A stretch of DNA of 57,635 nucleotides from Candidatus Cloacimonadota bacterium (GTDB taxonomy: Bacteria; Cloacimonadota; Cloacimonadia; Cloacimonadales; Cloacimonadaceae), in NCBI GenBank assembly GCA_020532545.1, contig JAJBAW010000013.1:1-57635 (forward strand). The letters are read 5' to 3'. The notes below the pieces were generated by a model. That model had not been told where the DNA came from. It searched no databases and saw only the letters and a list, made by a program, of their open reading frames with translations. Made by a program: the position numbers and the translations under genes. Below are positions 42,578 through 51,828 of this stretch, one piece after another; positions within the stretch are counted from its first letter, which is position 1; every line of letters starts with the position of its first letter.

Positions 42578-43212
42578 GCCTTGGCCAAATACAGATCACG
42601 GATGCGCAGTTCTAGCTCTTCCGGAACGAGGCCGGAGATGCTTTCTCCCGCCTTGATCTTAGCTCTGATCGCCGAAGAAGATATATCGCAGAGCGGCATA
42701 TCCAGGATGGTGTATCCCACCTGAGACAGCACATCACAGGGCATAGTGCAATCCGGACGCGGGAGTACGATAAAATGCAGATTCTCTTTGAGCCAGGGAA
42801 AGTCATGCCAATTGGGCAGGTTTTCCAGATTATCCGCTCCGATGATGAAGGCAAAGCTTTGCTCCGGATGCAGCTTGATCAATTTGCGCACCAGATCGCT
42901 GGTATATCCGCTTTCTCCACGTTCGGCATCCCAGACTTCGATGGGTGTGCGAAAATCCGCTGCGGGTTGAGAGATAAAGTGCACGGGGTTAAAGCTATTC
43001 ACCGCTTCTTGCGCCAGGGCCAACCGGCTGTCATAATCCAGGGCTATCCCTTCGCCTTTGAAATTGTGCTTGAAACTGGGCACCAAAATCACCTTGTGGA
43101 TGGGGCTCAGGCTCAGCACTTCTTTGGCCAGATACAGATGTCCATTGTGGATGGGATCAAAGCTTCCGCCCAAGATGGCATAAGCGCCTGTCAGGATTTC
43201 ACATTTAGCCAT
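42574..43212 (-). CDS. nadD: Nicotinate-nucleotide adenylyltransferase
   Basis: Converts nicotinate mononucleotide plus ATP to deamido-NAD in NAD synthesis. The 212-residue protein has the nucleotidyltransferase site LGGSFDPIHNGHLYLA and the late ISSSAIRAKIKAG block, with GADNLENLPNWHDF in the middle. The first 12 residues precede the fold. Sits one base from bamD. Confidence 0.95.
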   Translation of the reverse strand: MAKCEILTGAYAILGGSFDPIHNGHLYLAKEVLSLSPIHKVILVPSFKHNFKGEGIALDYDSRLALAQEAVNSFNPVHFISQPAADFRTPIEVWDAERGESGYTSDLVRKLIKLHPEQSFAFIIGADNLENLPNWHDFPWLKENLHFIVLPRPDCTMPCDVLSQVGYTILDMPLCDISSSAIRAKIKAGESISGLVPEELELRIRDLYLAKA

Positions 43213-43213
43213 G

Positions 43214-43936
43214 TCAATCGAACTTTTTATCCAATTTATGCGCTTCCTTGCTTCCCGGATAGCGGGATTTCAGGCGTGAATAGGAGGCAGAGGCAGCCTC
43301 TTTGTTTTTCTGACGCAGATGCAAAAGGGCCGAATAGTATAGCGATTTGCGATCCAGGGTATCGGTATTACCCAAGGCGATCACTTCATCAAAATACATC
43401 AGGGCAGCGCTATAATCTCTCATTTTGTAATAGATATAGCCATTTTCATATTTCTTTTCGATGAGTTTATACTGGGCACGGCGGATGTATTCCAGGCTTC
43501 TTTCATAGCGGCTGTCTTTGGGAAAGCGCTCCATGAAAATCCCGAAAGCTTCGATGGCCGAAACCGTCTCAGTTTGATCACGATCGGAATTCAGGGATTC
43601 CTCAAAGAAGCACAGGGCTGTGCGGAAATAGGCATCCGCAGCATTGGGATGATCCGGAAAGCCATCGATAAACTGCTGATATTTCAGCCGGGCATCGGTA
43701 AATTTGTTCTGGGCATAATAGCTGTCTGCCAGGCGCATGGTGGCATAAGCCGTGGCTGCAGATTTGCGTTCAAATGAAATCTCGTCATAGAGCACGGCAG
43801 CTTTGGAGTATTTGCGATTTGCATAAAGCTCATCGGCCTTAGCCAGCTTTTGCTCGGTGCTGATCTCCACTTTATTCTTGCTACAAGCGCCGAAAAGTAG
43901 TATGATCAGCATTAAAAAACTAAGGTATCTTTTCAT
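43214..43936 (-). CDS. bamD: Outer-membrane assembly lipoprotein BamD
   Basis: A 240-residue lipoprotein of the beta-barrel assembly machinery. Lipobox LLFGAC, then five tetratricopeptide pairs: LAKADELYANRKYSKAAVLYDEI in parts, RLADSYYAQNKFTDARLKYQQFIDGFPDHP in parts, and FMERFPKDSRY. BamD binds BamA; no bamA is in the window. It precedes nadD in the same transcript direction. Confidence 0.92.
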   Translation of the reverse strand: MKRYLSFLMLIILLFGACSKNKVEISTEQKLAKADELYANRKYSKAAVLYDEISFERKSAATAYATMRLADSYYAQNKFTDARLKYQQFIDGFPDHPNAADAYFRTALCFFEESLNSDRDQTETVSAIEAFGIFMERFPKDSRYERSLEYIRRAQYKLIEKKYENGYIYYKMRDYSAALMYFDEVIALGNTDTLDRKSLYYSALLHLRQKNKEAASASYSRLKSRYPGSKEAHKLDKKFD

Positions 43937-43946
43937 CAGATGTCCT

Positions 43947-44534
43947 TTATTCGATAGTCCACAATAAGAATATGATCGAAGCGATAGCAGTGGTGGCTAT
44001 CAACGGCTCAAACCAACGCAAGTGAGGGGCGGACATGGTGCTTTCTGCACTGTTTGGCTGCAGATAGTCAAAGCTATCTATAGCGATGAGCTGACGCCCC
44101 GGAAGCTGAACTTGCTTTACTTCAAAACTATGCACCGCTTTACGTTCGGTGCGGTAGGACAGGAAGCTTTTATGCTCCTTTGTCACCCATTTGATATTCA
44201 TCTGCACCTGCACCAGGAGCGCCTGCTGAAGGCCATATTCGTCCAGCGAAATGCTCTCGGATTCGGGGTCAAATTCGGTGTAAAAAGAGTGGGCAGTACT
44301 TTGCCTGATATCCGCATCTCGCTTTAGCAAGAGCTGGCTGAGGTTCCTCGACAAGGCAGGGCTGAATTCCCCACAGCGCAGATCCAAAAACAAGGGTTGA
44401 TCCAAGCTAATGGCAGCAGCGATATCCAGGGCCACAGCCCTCAGCTCATCATCGAGCTGCTCTGCCCACACCAAGCTGGCGTGGGCCATTAGCAGCATTA
44501 TAATAAGGAGCCCAAGGGCACGATATCTGGTCAT
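43947..44534 (-). CDS. Uncharacterised secreted protein with C-terminal anchor
   Basis: A 195-residue protein with a signal peptide (LLIIMLLMAHASLVWA), a mature domain of mixed alpha/beta pattern and a single hydrophobic segment at the C-terminus (PLIATTAIASIIFLLWTIE). No family is recognised. It lies between the CpoB-like gene and bamD with gaps of 6 and 10 bases, so it is probably an envelope component of that operon. Confidence 0.6.
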   Translation of the reverse strand: MTRYRALGLLIIMLLMAHASLVWAEQLDDELRAVALDIAAAISLDQPLFLDLRCGEFSPALSRNLSQLLLKRDADIRQSTAHSFYTEFDPESESISLDEYGLQQALLVQVQMNIKWVTKEHKSFLSYRTERKAVHSFEVKQVQLPGRQLIAIDSFDYLQPNSAESTMSAPHLRWFEPLIATTAIASIIFLLWTIE

Positions 44535-44540
44535 TACTCT

Positions 44541-45437
44541 CTATTTGAGTTCGTTCAGATAGCGGTTGAGCAAATCGTTTCTGTAATAATTTGGGGAGTC
44601 GTTTTTGAGCTTATTCAGCTCTCTTTTTGCGGCCTCAAGCTCTCCCAGATTTTTGTAACACATGCCGATCTTGAGCTGAGCGTCTTCCACTTTCCAGGAT
44701 TTGGGATAGCGTGAAATCACGGTCTGAAATTCCTTCAAAGCACTTTGCATTTCGCCCATGGCATAATGGCTTTCGCCTTTCCAGTACACGGCATGACCAG
44801 CGTATTTGCTATTTGGATAATTCGCCAGATACTTGTCGAGATCGACGATCGCCTTGCTGAATTTACCATCGTAATACACGTCGCGGGCTTTTTTGTAAGC
44901 AGCCCATTCATCGGCAGAAACGATATCTGTGGAAGTAGTGCCTTTGGCGACGGCTTCTTTCATGATTTCCAGTTCATACCGGGCATCCCGTACATCTTCT
45001 GTGAGGCGGGCTATCTGAGTATTGAGATCGCCGCAAGCGCAGTCTTCGCCTTCTGAGCCCTGCCCTGCTTTCGATCCGCCTTCAAGAGCCATGATTCTGG
45101 CCACAATGGCCCGATCCGAATCTTGCACGCTGTTTGAGAGCTCTCTTAAGGACACCGTGAGCTTGGATTGTTCCGAAATGAGGGATTTCATATCTTGCTC
45201 ATTTTGCACAAGTTGCATATTGAGTTGTGATATGTCCGTAGCATCTGCCGTACCTTCGATGTTTCTGCGGGTTTGCATGATTTCTTTGCGCAAAACCACG
45301 AGTTCTTCGCTGTTTTGCCTGAGATCAGCTTCCAGAGTTTGCAGCTTTTTTTGCTCGCTACGGAAGGCTTTGTTACTTACGCATCCGGTGAAGACGATCA
45401 TAAGCAGGGTCAGTGTCAGCAATAATGTTCTTTTCAT
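44541..45437 (-). CDS. CpoB/YbgF-like coiled-coil TPR protein
   Basis: A 298-residue lipoprotein (lipobox VFTGC) with a long coiled coil at about 25-120 (rich in heptad Leu/Glu/Gln) followed by a TPR block (KFSKAIVDLDKYLANYPNSKYAGHAVYWKGESHYAMGEM in parts). This is the layout of YbgF/CpoB, which coordinates Tol-Pal with peptidoglycan synthesis. Its lipid anchor distinguishes it from periplasmic E. coli CpoB. Tol and Pal genes are not in the window. Confidence 0.82.
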   Translation of the reverse strand: MKRTLLLTLTLLMIVFTGCVSNKAFRSEQKKLQTLEADLRQNSEELVVLRKEIMQTRRNIEGTADATDISQLNMQLVQNEQDMKSLISEQSKLTVSLRELSNSVQDSDRAIVARIMALEGGSKAGQGSEGEDCACGDLNTQIARLTEDVRDARYELEIMKEAVAKGTTSTDIVSADEWAAYKKARDVYYDGKFSKAIVDLDKYLANYPNSKYAGHAVYWKGESHYAMGEMQSALKEFQTVISRYPKSWKVEDAQLKIGMCYKNLGELEAAKRELNKLKNDSPNYYRNDLLNRYLNELK

Positions 45438-45461
45438 AATATTCTCCTGTTTTAATGGTTA

Positions 45462-46874
45462 CTAATTGGCCAAAAAGGCCTTGTATCCTTTGTATGTAGA
45501 ATAGATGTCGGCTTTGGAGCTGAGCTCGTAAAGAGAGTGCATTCCCATGATGCCCACTCCACAATCGATTACCTGAGCGCCGAGATTGGCCAGGATGTAC
45601 GCGATGGTACCACCGCCGCCTTCATCCACTTTACCCAGTTCTCCGGTCTGCCAGAAAACGCCGGCTGCGGTGAAGATCTTGAGTACTTTTGCAGAGAATT
45701 CCGCATCAGCGTCGTTGCAGCCAGATTTTCCGCGGGAACCGGTGAATTTGGAGACACCGATGCCGTAATTAAACAGAACTGCGTTCTCTTTTTCATGCAC
45801 ATTGGGATAATTGGGGTTCAGGGCAGCGCAGACGTCTGCACTGAGGATGTGGGAATTGATAAAGGCTTTACGCAGGTTTGAGCTGGAATTATCTTCCCCT
45901 TTGTATGCCATCAAATCGGCCACAAAATCCTGAATAAAGATGGACTGTGCACCTGTGGCGCCCATGCTGCCCACTTCTTCTTTGTCCGATAGATACACTA
46001 TCATGCTCTTTTCGGGCTTAGTATCCTGATTTGCCAACAGCGCGGTAAGGCCGGTGTAGGCGCAGACGCGATCGTCCTGGCCATATCCCACTACCATAGA
46101 ACCGTCGATTCCGGCATCTCGGGCTTTGGTGGCAGGCACCAATTGCAATTCAGCCGAAAGGAAATCCGCTTCAGTGATGCCATAGGCTGTATTCAAAGCC
46201 TGTAGAACAAAGGCTTTGGCAGCTTCTTTTTCTTCGCCACCAGGCTGCATCATCCCGCTGAACACGAGATTGAGTTTGGAGGCATCGATAGCCTCATTAA
46301 GGTTTTTAGAATACTGCTCTTTAGCAGCCAGATGAGGTAAAAGATCCGGAATCACGAACACGGGCTCATTTTCTTTTTCACCGATGCTGATGTTCAGCAA
46401 GCTGCCATCCTGCTTCACAATCACGCCATGCAAGGACAGAGGAGTGGAAACCCATTGATATTTCTTGATGCCACCATAGTAATGTGTGCGCATGCAGGTC
46501 ATTTTGGTATTGCTGTCTTCATAGAGTGGATTCTGCTTGAGATCGATCCTGGGGGAATCGATGTGTGCAGCCACCATATTAAAGCCTTTATTGAGGGGCT
46601 CAGTGCCCAGGATCGCCACGGCCATGGTCTTGCCTCTAAAGATGCTATAGACCTTTTTGGCGCCGGCTTTGCTGTGCATATCCACAAATTTATGTTTTTT
46701 GAGTAGTTTTTCCATCCAGACTGCCACTTCACGTTCGGTTTTGGCTTGATTCAGGAATTCTTTGTAATCCACGGCATAATCCATGGCAGCTTTTTGTTCA
46801 GCTACAGGAGCGTCTTTCCAAAAGTTCTTACGTTCGTAAGCGAATTCGCTTTTCTTGGGTTTGGTGTTCTTCAT
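45462..46874 (-). CDS. M18 family aminopeptidase
   Basis: A 470-residue zinc aminopeptidase of the M18 family (aspartyl aminopeptidase type). Motifs include VAAHIDSPRIDLKQNP (first metal His/Asp), the middle ELQLVPATKARDAGIDGSMVVGYGQDDRVCAYTGL in parts (second metal Asp), SDKEEVGSMGATGAQS (catalytic and metal Glu), and the C-terminal GIMGMHSLYELSSKADI (metal His). It removes N-terminal acidic or other residues from peptides in the cytoplasm, fitting a peptide-fermenting lifestyle. Confidence 0.93.
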   Translation of the reverse strand: MKNTKPKKSEFAYERKNFWKDAPVAEQKAAMDYAVDYKEFLNQAKTEREVAVWMEKLLKKHKFVDMHSKAGAKKVYSIFRGKTMAVAILGTEPLNKGFNMVAAHIDSPRIDLKQNPLYEDSNTKMTCMRTHYYGGIKKYQWVSTPLSLHGVIVKQDGSLLNISIGEKENEPVFVIPDLLPHLAAKEQYSKNLNEAIDASKLNLVFSGMMQPGGEEKEAAKAFVLQALNTAYGITEADFLSAELQLVPATKARDAGIDGSMVVGYGQDDRVCAYTGLTALLANQDTKPEKSMIVYLSDKEEVGSMGATGAQSIFIQDFVADLMAYKGEDNSSSNLRKAFINSHILSADVCAALNPNYPNVHEKENAVLFNYGIGVSKFTGSRGKSGCNDADAEFSAKVLKIFTAAGVFWQTGELGKVDEGGGGTIAYILANLGAQVIDCGVGIMGMHSLYELSSKADIYSTYKGYKAFLAN

Positions 46875-46900
46875 TTGTTCTCCAGTTATCTTTTATTTTA

Positions 46901-47383
46901 TCATAATATTTCAAGTATTTTGAGCCGGCGTTCACCCATTGGTGCGCTGATCTTGGCTATTTCCTGCGGCTTTTTGCCCAGCAATCCTTTCCCGATGGGA
47001 GAAACCACTGAGACCACCTGCAGGTCGTGCTCGTCTTCATAAAAATTCAATTCTGCAGCTCCCACCACTTTGAAGGTAGTTTCTTCTGCTGTGTCGAGAT
47101 CGCTGGCCCGGCAGGAACTGCCAAAGCGAACCACATCTTTGGGAAAACCGCTGGGATCGATCACTTTCAATTGGGCGGATCTGCGTCTGAGATAATCTAT
47201 CTCAGAATCTATGGCGCGCTGTCTTTCTCTGGCGGCCTTGTATTCCGCATTCTCGCTCAAATCACCAAATTCACGGGCAATTGTAATAGCTGTAATCACT
47301 TCGGGACGCTCTGTCATGAGATCGTTTATGCGCTTTTGCAAACGCTCCATGCCGATCGTGGTAATAAATACACTCAAATCCAC
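46901..47383 (-). CDS. greA: Transcription elongation factor GreA/GreB family
   Basis: A 160-residue factor that rescues backtracked RNA polymerase by stimulating transcript cleavage. The N-terminal coiled coil ends in the acidic tip region SENAEYKAARERQ, with DLSEN before it; the C-terminal FKBP-like domain includes VVSPIGKGLLGKKPQEIA. GTG 47383 is chosen because it overlaps the stop of the upstream gene by one base (TAGTG), has AAGGAG 10 bases upstream, and starts the protein at the usual position relative to the coiled coil. Confidence 0.9.
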   Translation of the reverse strand: MDLSVFITTIGMERLQKRINDLMTERPEVITAITIAREFGDLSENAEYKAARERQRAIDSEIDYLRRRSAQLKVIDPSGFPKDVVRFGSSCRASDLDTAEETTFKVVGAAELNFYEDEHDLQVVSVVSPIGKGLLGKKPQEIAKISAPMGERRLKILEIL

Positions 47384-48198
47384 TAAGCCTTGGCTCCTTT
47401 CTTTCTTTTCAGCACTTTCATCGCGGAAAGGCTGGCTTTCTTCACTCTGGCATTGCCACTTTTGGTCCAAAGCTCAACTTCTTTGTAGATCTCGGGATCG
47501 TAATCCACGATGGCAGCGCAAAGCAGCTCCACGATCTGAGGATCGCGGGAGATGCCAAATTCCTTCCAGGTAGCCTGATAGGCCTCTGGATTCAGCTTGG
47601 CAATGGCTTTCAGCAAGAGCACATGGAGGCCCAAAGTTTCTCCCAAAGGATAGGCCCATTGATTTTGAAAATGACTAAGCACCTGGGGAATCAGCTCTTC
47701 GCTGCGCTTGATCAATTTCAAGCAAAGATTGGTGGCTGCCCAGGCGATCTCTTCTTTCTCACTTTTGGTCCATTGCAGTACTTTTTCCAGATATAATTCG
47801 GGTTTTTTCCGGGTCAATGAAAGCATCACTTTATCCAGCAGAGCATTGATCTCAGAGGTATTGCCATGGTGCATCATCTCTTCCAAAAGCGGGAGGTAGA
47901 CCTCAGGCTTTTTATTGATGAGCTTGGAGACGATAGTACCAAAAGCAAGCTTGCCGTAATCCTCATTCTTCAGCCACAAATGCCGGTAAAACGGGATGTA
48001 GTCAAGGTGTTTCTTGCCGATATTCCTGACCAATATTCCGCTGACAAAGGTGATAACTTCGGAGGGTATCTTACCATTGACCCGTTCCGGATATGCGATA
48101 AATATGATCTCAAAATCATAATCTTTCTTGGGCAGTTTGTGCATTAGATAATCTTCTGTATCTAAGGTTAGCCGTTCTTTCCAGTCTATGGTAAGCAT
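47383..48198 (-). CDS. HEAT-like helical repeat protein
   Basis: A 271-residue all-helical protein of repeated pairs (VYLPLLEEMMHHGNTSEINAL, ELYLEKVLQWTKSEKEEIAWAATNLCLKLI in parts), suggesting HEAT/ARM or DNA alkylation repeat (AlkD-like) folds, with a basic end RKKGAKA. Catalytic residues of AlkD cannot be confirmed. AGGAG 7 bases upstream supports ATG 48198. Coupled to greA. Confidence 0.65.
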   Translation of the reverse strand: MLTIDWKERLTLDTEDYLMHKLPKKDYDFEIIFIAYPERVNGKIPSEVITFVSGILVRNIGKKHLDYIPFYRHLWLKNEDYGKLAFGTIVSKLINKKPEVYLPLLEEMMHHGNTSEINALLDKVMLSLTRKKPELYLEKVLQWTKSEKEEIAWAATNLCLKLIKRSEELIPQVLSHFQNQWAYPLGETLGLHVLLLKAIAKLNPEAYQATWKEFGISRDPQIVELLCAAIVDYDPEIYKEVELWTKSGNARVKKASLSAMKVLKRKKGAKA

Positions 48199-48237
48199 CT
48201 ATATCTCCTATAATTACATAATTTTTCTATTTTCTGC

Positions 48238-48266
48238 ATAATCGCATAAGACTACAATACTGTCAA
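48238..48266 (-). promoter_or_regulatory. Promoter of the HEAT-greA operon
   Basis: TTGACA at 48266-48261, an exact 17-base spacer and GATTAT at 48243-48238 on the minus strand, about 40 bases before the start codon at 48198. One of the two best promoter matches in the window. Confidence 0.6.
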
Positions 48267-48581
48267 GCGAAATATGTAAAAGTGCATAGATTCGCCGTAT
48301 CTTTTGTGACGCTACAAGTTTTGGGGCTGTGAGGTCTCAGCCAAAATGCTAGCCATAAAAGCTTTCCATGGCGTTGGCCTCAGCCGGCGGTGCCGTTGAA
48401 TATGATGGGCAGAGGAGCTTGTATTATTTGCGGTATTCTGTTCTCTCAAAATCGGCTAAAGCCAGTGCAACGACCGGATAAATCCAGCAGTACTCTTGTG
48501 CACGCGCCGGCTGAAACCAGCGCCACGGTGGTGCAACGGCCTTGAATGCAAACTGTAGTCTTACTTGTCTGTTTAACTTGC

Positions 48582-48649
48582 TTTTAACGGGTGTTCGACT
48601 CGAATTGACTCGAAATCTCAAGTCAACTCGAGTCGAACACCCGTTAAAA
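48582..48649. repeat. ACTCGAA hairpin family, copy 3 (29-bp stem)
   Basis: 48582-48610 pairs with 48621-48649 over 29 bases with a single A.C mismatch, across the 10-base loop CGAAATCTCA. The stem contains TTCGACTCGAATT, shared with 17755-17767, and the element ends GTTAAAAC, as copy 1 does at 17804-17811. No T run follows on either strand beyond the stem ends. Confidence 0.75.
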
Positions 48650-48722
48650 CCGTGTGGATGTATCAGCTAAGAACCCGGCAAGTCAGGGCGGAACGGAGTC
48701 CGCCCCAACGATAATCGATAAA

Positions 48723-48754
48723 CGTTAAAACGTTAAAACGCTAAAACGTTAAAA
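48723..48754. repeat. Four tandem CGTTAAAA octamers
   Basis: CGTTAAAA, CGTTAAAA, CGCTAAAA and CGTTAAAA occur back to back, eight bases before the stop codon of the secreted-protein gene. The octamer echoes the CGTTAAAA end of the hairpin at 48582-48649. Confidence 0.8.
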
Positions 48755-48761
48755 CCCCAAG

Positions 48762-51515
48762 CTACTTGATTCTAAGTATCTTGGTAATCTTGGTGGTTTC
48801 GGCATCGGCAATCCTGGCGAAGTAAACACCTTGTGCCACAGACTGACCTTTCTCATCATTACCGTTCCAGGTGACTTGGCCGAAGCCGCTATTGGCATAA
48901 AGCTGCAGGCTCTTAACTTTCTGTCCTTTGACATTATAGATGTCGATCTTTACATGCTGATTCACGGGTGATTTCACCTTGAGCGAGATTGTATCAGTAA
49001 AGGGATTGGGGTAGCAGCTTATAGACAGCGCTGCTGGCACGATCACAGGGTCATCGGTGGAAATGGGAGCTATGCTGCCCTGAAGATGCCAGAAGGCAGT
49101 CCCCAAGGGCGAAGTCTTGGCCCATAGCACTGCATGCAGGATGCCGGGCTCGGGGTTGCTGAGCACGATTCGGGAGTCAGACAAGGAGTCTGAGGCAAAA
49201 TCGGCAGGCAGAGGCAGGGTGTCTGTATTGGAAAGGAAATTGCCATTTTCATCCAGGCGGATCAAAGTGGCGGCATTGCCGTTGGCTCCCGGAATCACAT
49301 AGAGAAATCCATCCAGGATGCGATGCAGAGAGATATAATCCGGGGCATGTGTGTAGGGCGTTTGATGGATGACGTTTGTGCTGCTATGCTCCAGGTTTGA
49401 AATCAACAGAGCGTGGGATTGGCCACCTTCATTGTCCTCTCTTTGCAGGGTGATTAAGTGGTCATTGGGCAGGAGCTTGGCCTGGACTATCTCCCAATCA
49501 TCCGGTAGATCTTGAGGATAGGCTGCCTCATCTGTAAACAGGGTATTGTTCAAATGATAGAGAAACTCCCCGCCATAGTAGTCCATGGATTTATAGATTA
49601 CCGGTTCATTGAGTTTGTGCCATTTGACCACTGAGCCAGGGTTATCAAAGCTCACAGATTCAGAGATCAGAGCACCCAAGCCCCACACATCATTGCTGGG
49701 CATATTATCAAAGCTGCGAGGATCATAGCGATGCGCTCTTTTGTAGCCCACTCCGGCTCCGGCAGCTCCTGGGTAATTTCTGGGTTGAAGACCTAACTGT
49801 AAGCCAAACACGGGATCTGTAAGCGGATTGGGGCTCACAGGACCTCCGCACTTATCCAGATCTATATCCCAGATGCCGCTGGGGTATTCACCATCGCTAT
49901 ACGATCTGTGCATGAAGCCTGCTCGTTCCTGGTATAGTGAACCCCAAAGATTCATGGTTCCTCTTTCCAGGTAAGGTGCTGCTTCCGGCCAGAGGGGGTT
50001 GTACCAGGGATAGTCTATTTGGGAAGGCCAGGGATTTATTGCGGTCTGAGGATAATGTCTGCGATGCAGGTCTATATTGTCAAAATAGTGGGATTCACCC
50101 GCAATATCCATATTCACAGCGGGCACGGATGGATGCGGATGCTGGTATTCAAAGCTGAACATTCCGGAGCGACGCGCATTCGCAGCATCTTTATGCAGTG
50201 CGATGAGATCCGCATAGATGAAAATGCCGCCACCGAAGGGTTCCATATAATCGCTATCACTTCCCAGATTTGGATGTATTCTCAGAGAATCTGCCGGATT
50301 CTTATAGCCATATTTGATGATGATTTGCTTATCGCTGATCAGGGTCACCTTGTCCGCAGCGTTATAGGGATCAAGAGGTGATGATCCGACTGGTGTGCCA
50401 CTGAGCAAGATATCTCCGATCAGATAGATATCAGAATCGCAATAGATGCTCCTCTGGCCAGAGAAAGTGCCTTTGAGCCAGAGCGTTCCTTTCACGTGGA
50501 GCTTTTCGGGCAATAGCCCTCCCGAGATGGGGGTCCAGATAGTATCCCGGACGGTGAAACTATTGCGGTACAAGAGTGTGCCTCCTAAACTGGGATAGGG
50601 ATCATACACATCTGCATAAACACGGCGAGGCACGGAAAGGGTGCCCAGCCAGCCAGAGTAAGAGCCTCCCTCGACCTCCAGCAGCAGTATGTAATCATCG
50701 TTGTCCAAGGGGCCAAGAGACTCCGCCTGAGCCATAAAATCTTGTTTAAACAGAGTTAGATTGGGCCGGAATAGTGCCGGATCCGCATTTTCGATCAGTC
50801 CGCCTTGGAAAACCTGATCCACGGGAAAGTTACTGGGAGTGCTGAGCACCTGTCCGGAGATTGTAACAGGCCCCAGGAACGTAGGCCACCCGCCATTGTT
50901 CCCACCGCCAATTTGTTTAATGTACATATCGGAGTTTATCAGCACAGGTCCCTCAATCACATCATAGCTAGAATAATAAATGTTTGTGTCATTCATTGAT
51001 TTGTGTTTGTTCGTAAAACTTTCGTAAACGGCGTTATCCTGGGATTTCACAGTGAAATTTCTAATCCCTGCATCTGTGAGTGACATCAAAGGATAGGGGT
51101 CATTGCTATTGATCAAGCTTGCGGCCAGCACATTAGAAGTCCACGTGCTCCCGCAATTTTCCGAGATACATTGATACATATAATCGATGCCTTTTACCAG
51201 AATGGTGATCTTGGGCAGATCAACCACCAGGCTGGGGGCTCCGGGATCCGAGCTGATGAAGAAATCAACATAGCCTAGCACTACGGAACTGTGGGTATCG
51301 CCATGGCTTGATTTTGTGAAGTTCAATAAAGAATAATTATCGTCTGCCCTGGATAGATAGGCGATGTAGATGGTGTCTCCCACCGCCTGGGTGGCAGGTT
51401 CACCAGCGAAGCTGACAGCAGCATTGCCGATAGGATTTGGGGTGTCCTCCCAAGTAATGGCAAAGACACTGCAAAACATTAGCGTCAGAACGACGAAACT
51501 AAATACATGCTTCAT
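48762..51515 (-). CDS. Large secreted protein with T9SS/FlgD-type C-terminal domain
   Basis: A 917-residue exported protein. Signal peptide KHVFSFVVLTLMFCSVFA, a large beta-rich body with parallel-beta-like passages (LHVKGTLWLKGTFSGQ, IYCDSDIYLIGDILLSG) and a C-terminal 85-residue domain: SISCYPNPFTDTISLKV, VKIDIYNVKGQKVKSL, QVTWNGNDEKGQSVAQGVYFARI. That ending is the FlgD-Ig / type A T9SS sorting pattern used for secretion and surface attachment. No T9SS machinery gene is in the window. ATG 51515 has AAGGAGG 6 bases upstream. Confidence 0.85.
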   Translation of the reverse strand: MKHVFSFVVLTLMFCSVFAITWEDTPNPIGNAAVSFAGEPATQAVGDTIYIAYLSRADDNYSLLNFTKSSHGDTHSSVVLGYVDFFISSDPGAPSLVVDLPKITILVKGIDYMYQCISENCGSTWTSNVLAASLINSNDPYPLMSLTDAGIRNFTVKSQDNAVYESFTNKHKSMNDTNIYYSSYDVIEGPVLINSDMYIKQIGGGNNGGWPTFLGPVTISGQVLSTPSNFPVDQVFQGGLIENADPALFRPNLTLFKQDFMAQAESLGPLDNDDYILLLEVEGGSYSGWLGTLSVPRRVYADVYDPYPSLGGTLLYRNSFTVRDTIWTPISGGLLPEKLHVKGTLWLKGTFSGQRSIYCDSDIYLIGDILLSGTPVGSSPLDPYNAADKVTLISDKQIIIKYGYKNPADSLRIHPNLGSDSDYMEPFGGGIFIYADLIALHKDAANARRSGMFSFEYQHPHPSVPAVNMDIAGESHYFDNIDLHRRHYPQTAINPWPSQIDYPWYNPLWPEAAPYLERGTMNLWGSLYQERAGFMHRSYSDGEYPSGIWDIDLDKCGGPVSPNPLTDPVFGLQLGLQPRNYPGAAGAGVGYKRAHRYDPRSFDNMPSNDVWGLGALISESVSFDNPGSVVKWHKLNEPVIYKSMDYYGGEFLYHLNNTLFTDEAAYPQDLPDDWEIVQAKLLPNDHLITLQREDNEGGQSHALLISNLEHSSTNVIHQTPYTHAPDYISLHRILDGFLYVIPGANGNAATLIRLDENGNFLSNTDTLPLPADFASDSLSDSRIVLSNPEPGILHAVLWAKTSPLGTAFWHLQGSIAPISTDDPVIVPAALSISCYPNPFTDTISLKVKSPVNQHVKIDIYNVKGQKVKSLQLYANSGFGQVTWNGNDEKGQSVAQGVYFARIADAETTKITKILRIK

Positions 51516-51828
51516 AATAAACCTCCTTATTCGAAGCTTCAAAGCCACGACTGACATAATATTATCGTGTGGATATAGTGAATTGCAATATTCGTTCCAT
51601 AAGTGAGGAAGCTTTCCGTCCTATAACTTGTTTTATAACACCAATCTGGCTTGGGCAGAGGGATTGCAGGCAATTGAACTTGAATATAAGTATATTAAAA
51701 AAGTAAGAGCAGGTTTAAATATCTAATAATTCAGATAACAAGCCCCTGCTATCCGAATCCGGATCAGCGACTTTGCAAAACTATCCGGATTGGATGCGTC
51801 TCGCGTCCAGTCAACCAAAGTTACCCTA
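51516..51828. promoter_or_regulatory. Intergenic region with putative promoter of the secreted-protein gene
   Basis: On the minus strand TTGCAA (51588-51583) is followed after 17 bases by ATAATA (51565-51560), about 45 bases before the start codon. Nothing else is recognisable in these 313 bases. Confidence 0.4.

Larger units (their letters stand above)
48199..48761. other. Intergenic region with hairpins and CGTTAAAA tandem repeat
   Basis: No gene is supported. Between the promoter at 48238-48266 and the secreted-protein gene lie a 29-bp-stem hairpin (48582-48649), a small palindrome (GGGCGGA at 48686-48692 with TCCGCCC at 48699-48705) and the octamer repeat at 48723-48754. 48300-48580 shows imperfect repetition of phrases such as CCAGCGCCACGG but no clear element. 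Confidence 0.6.

Noticed and set aside
48686-48705. Terminator of the large secreted-protein gene
   Set aside because: GGGCGGA/TCCGCCC can pair but no T run follows on the minus strand.
48586-48754. CRISPR array
   Set aside because: The hairpin and octamers have no regular spacers, and no cas genes occur in the window.
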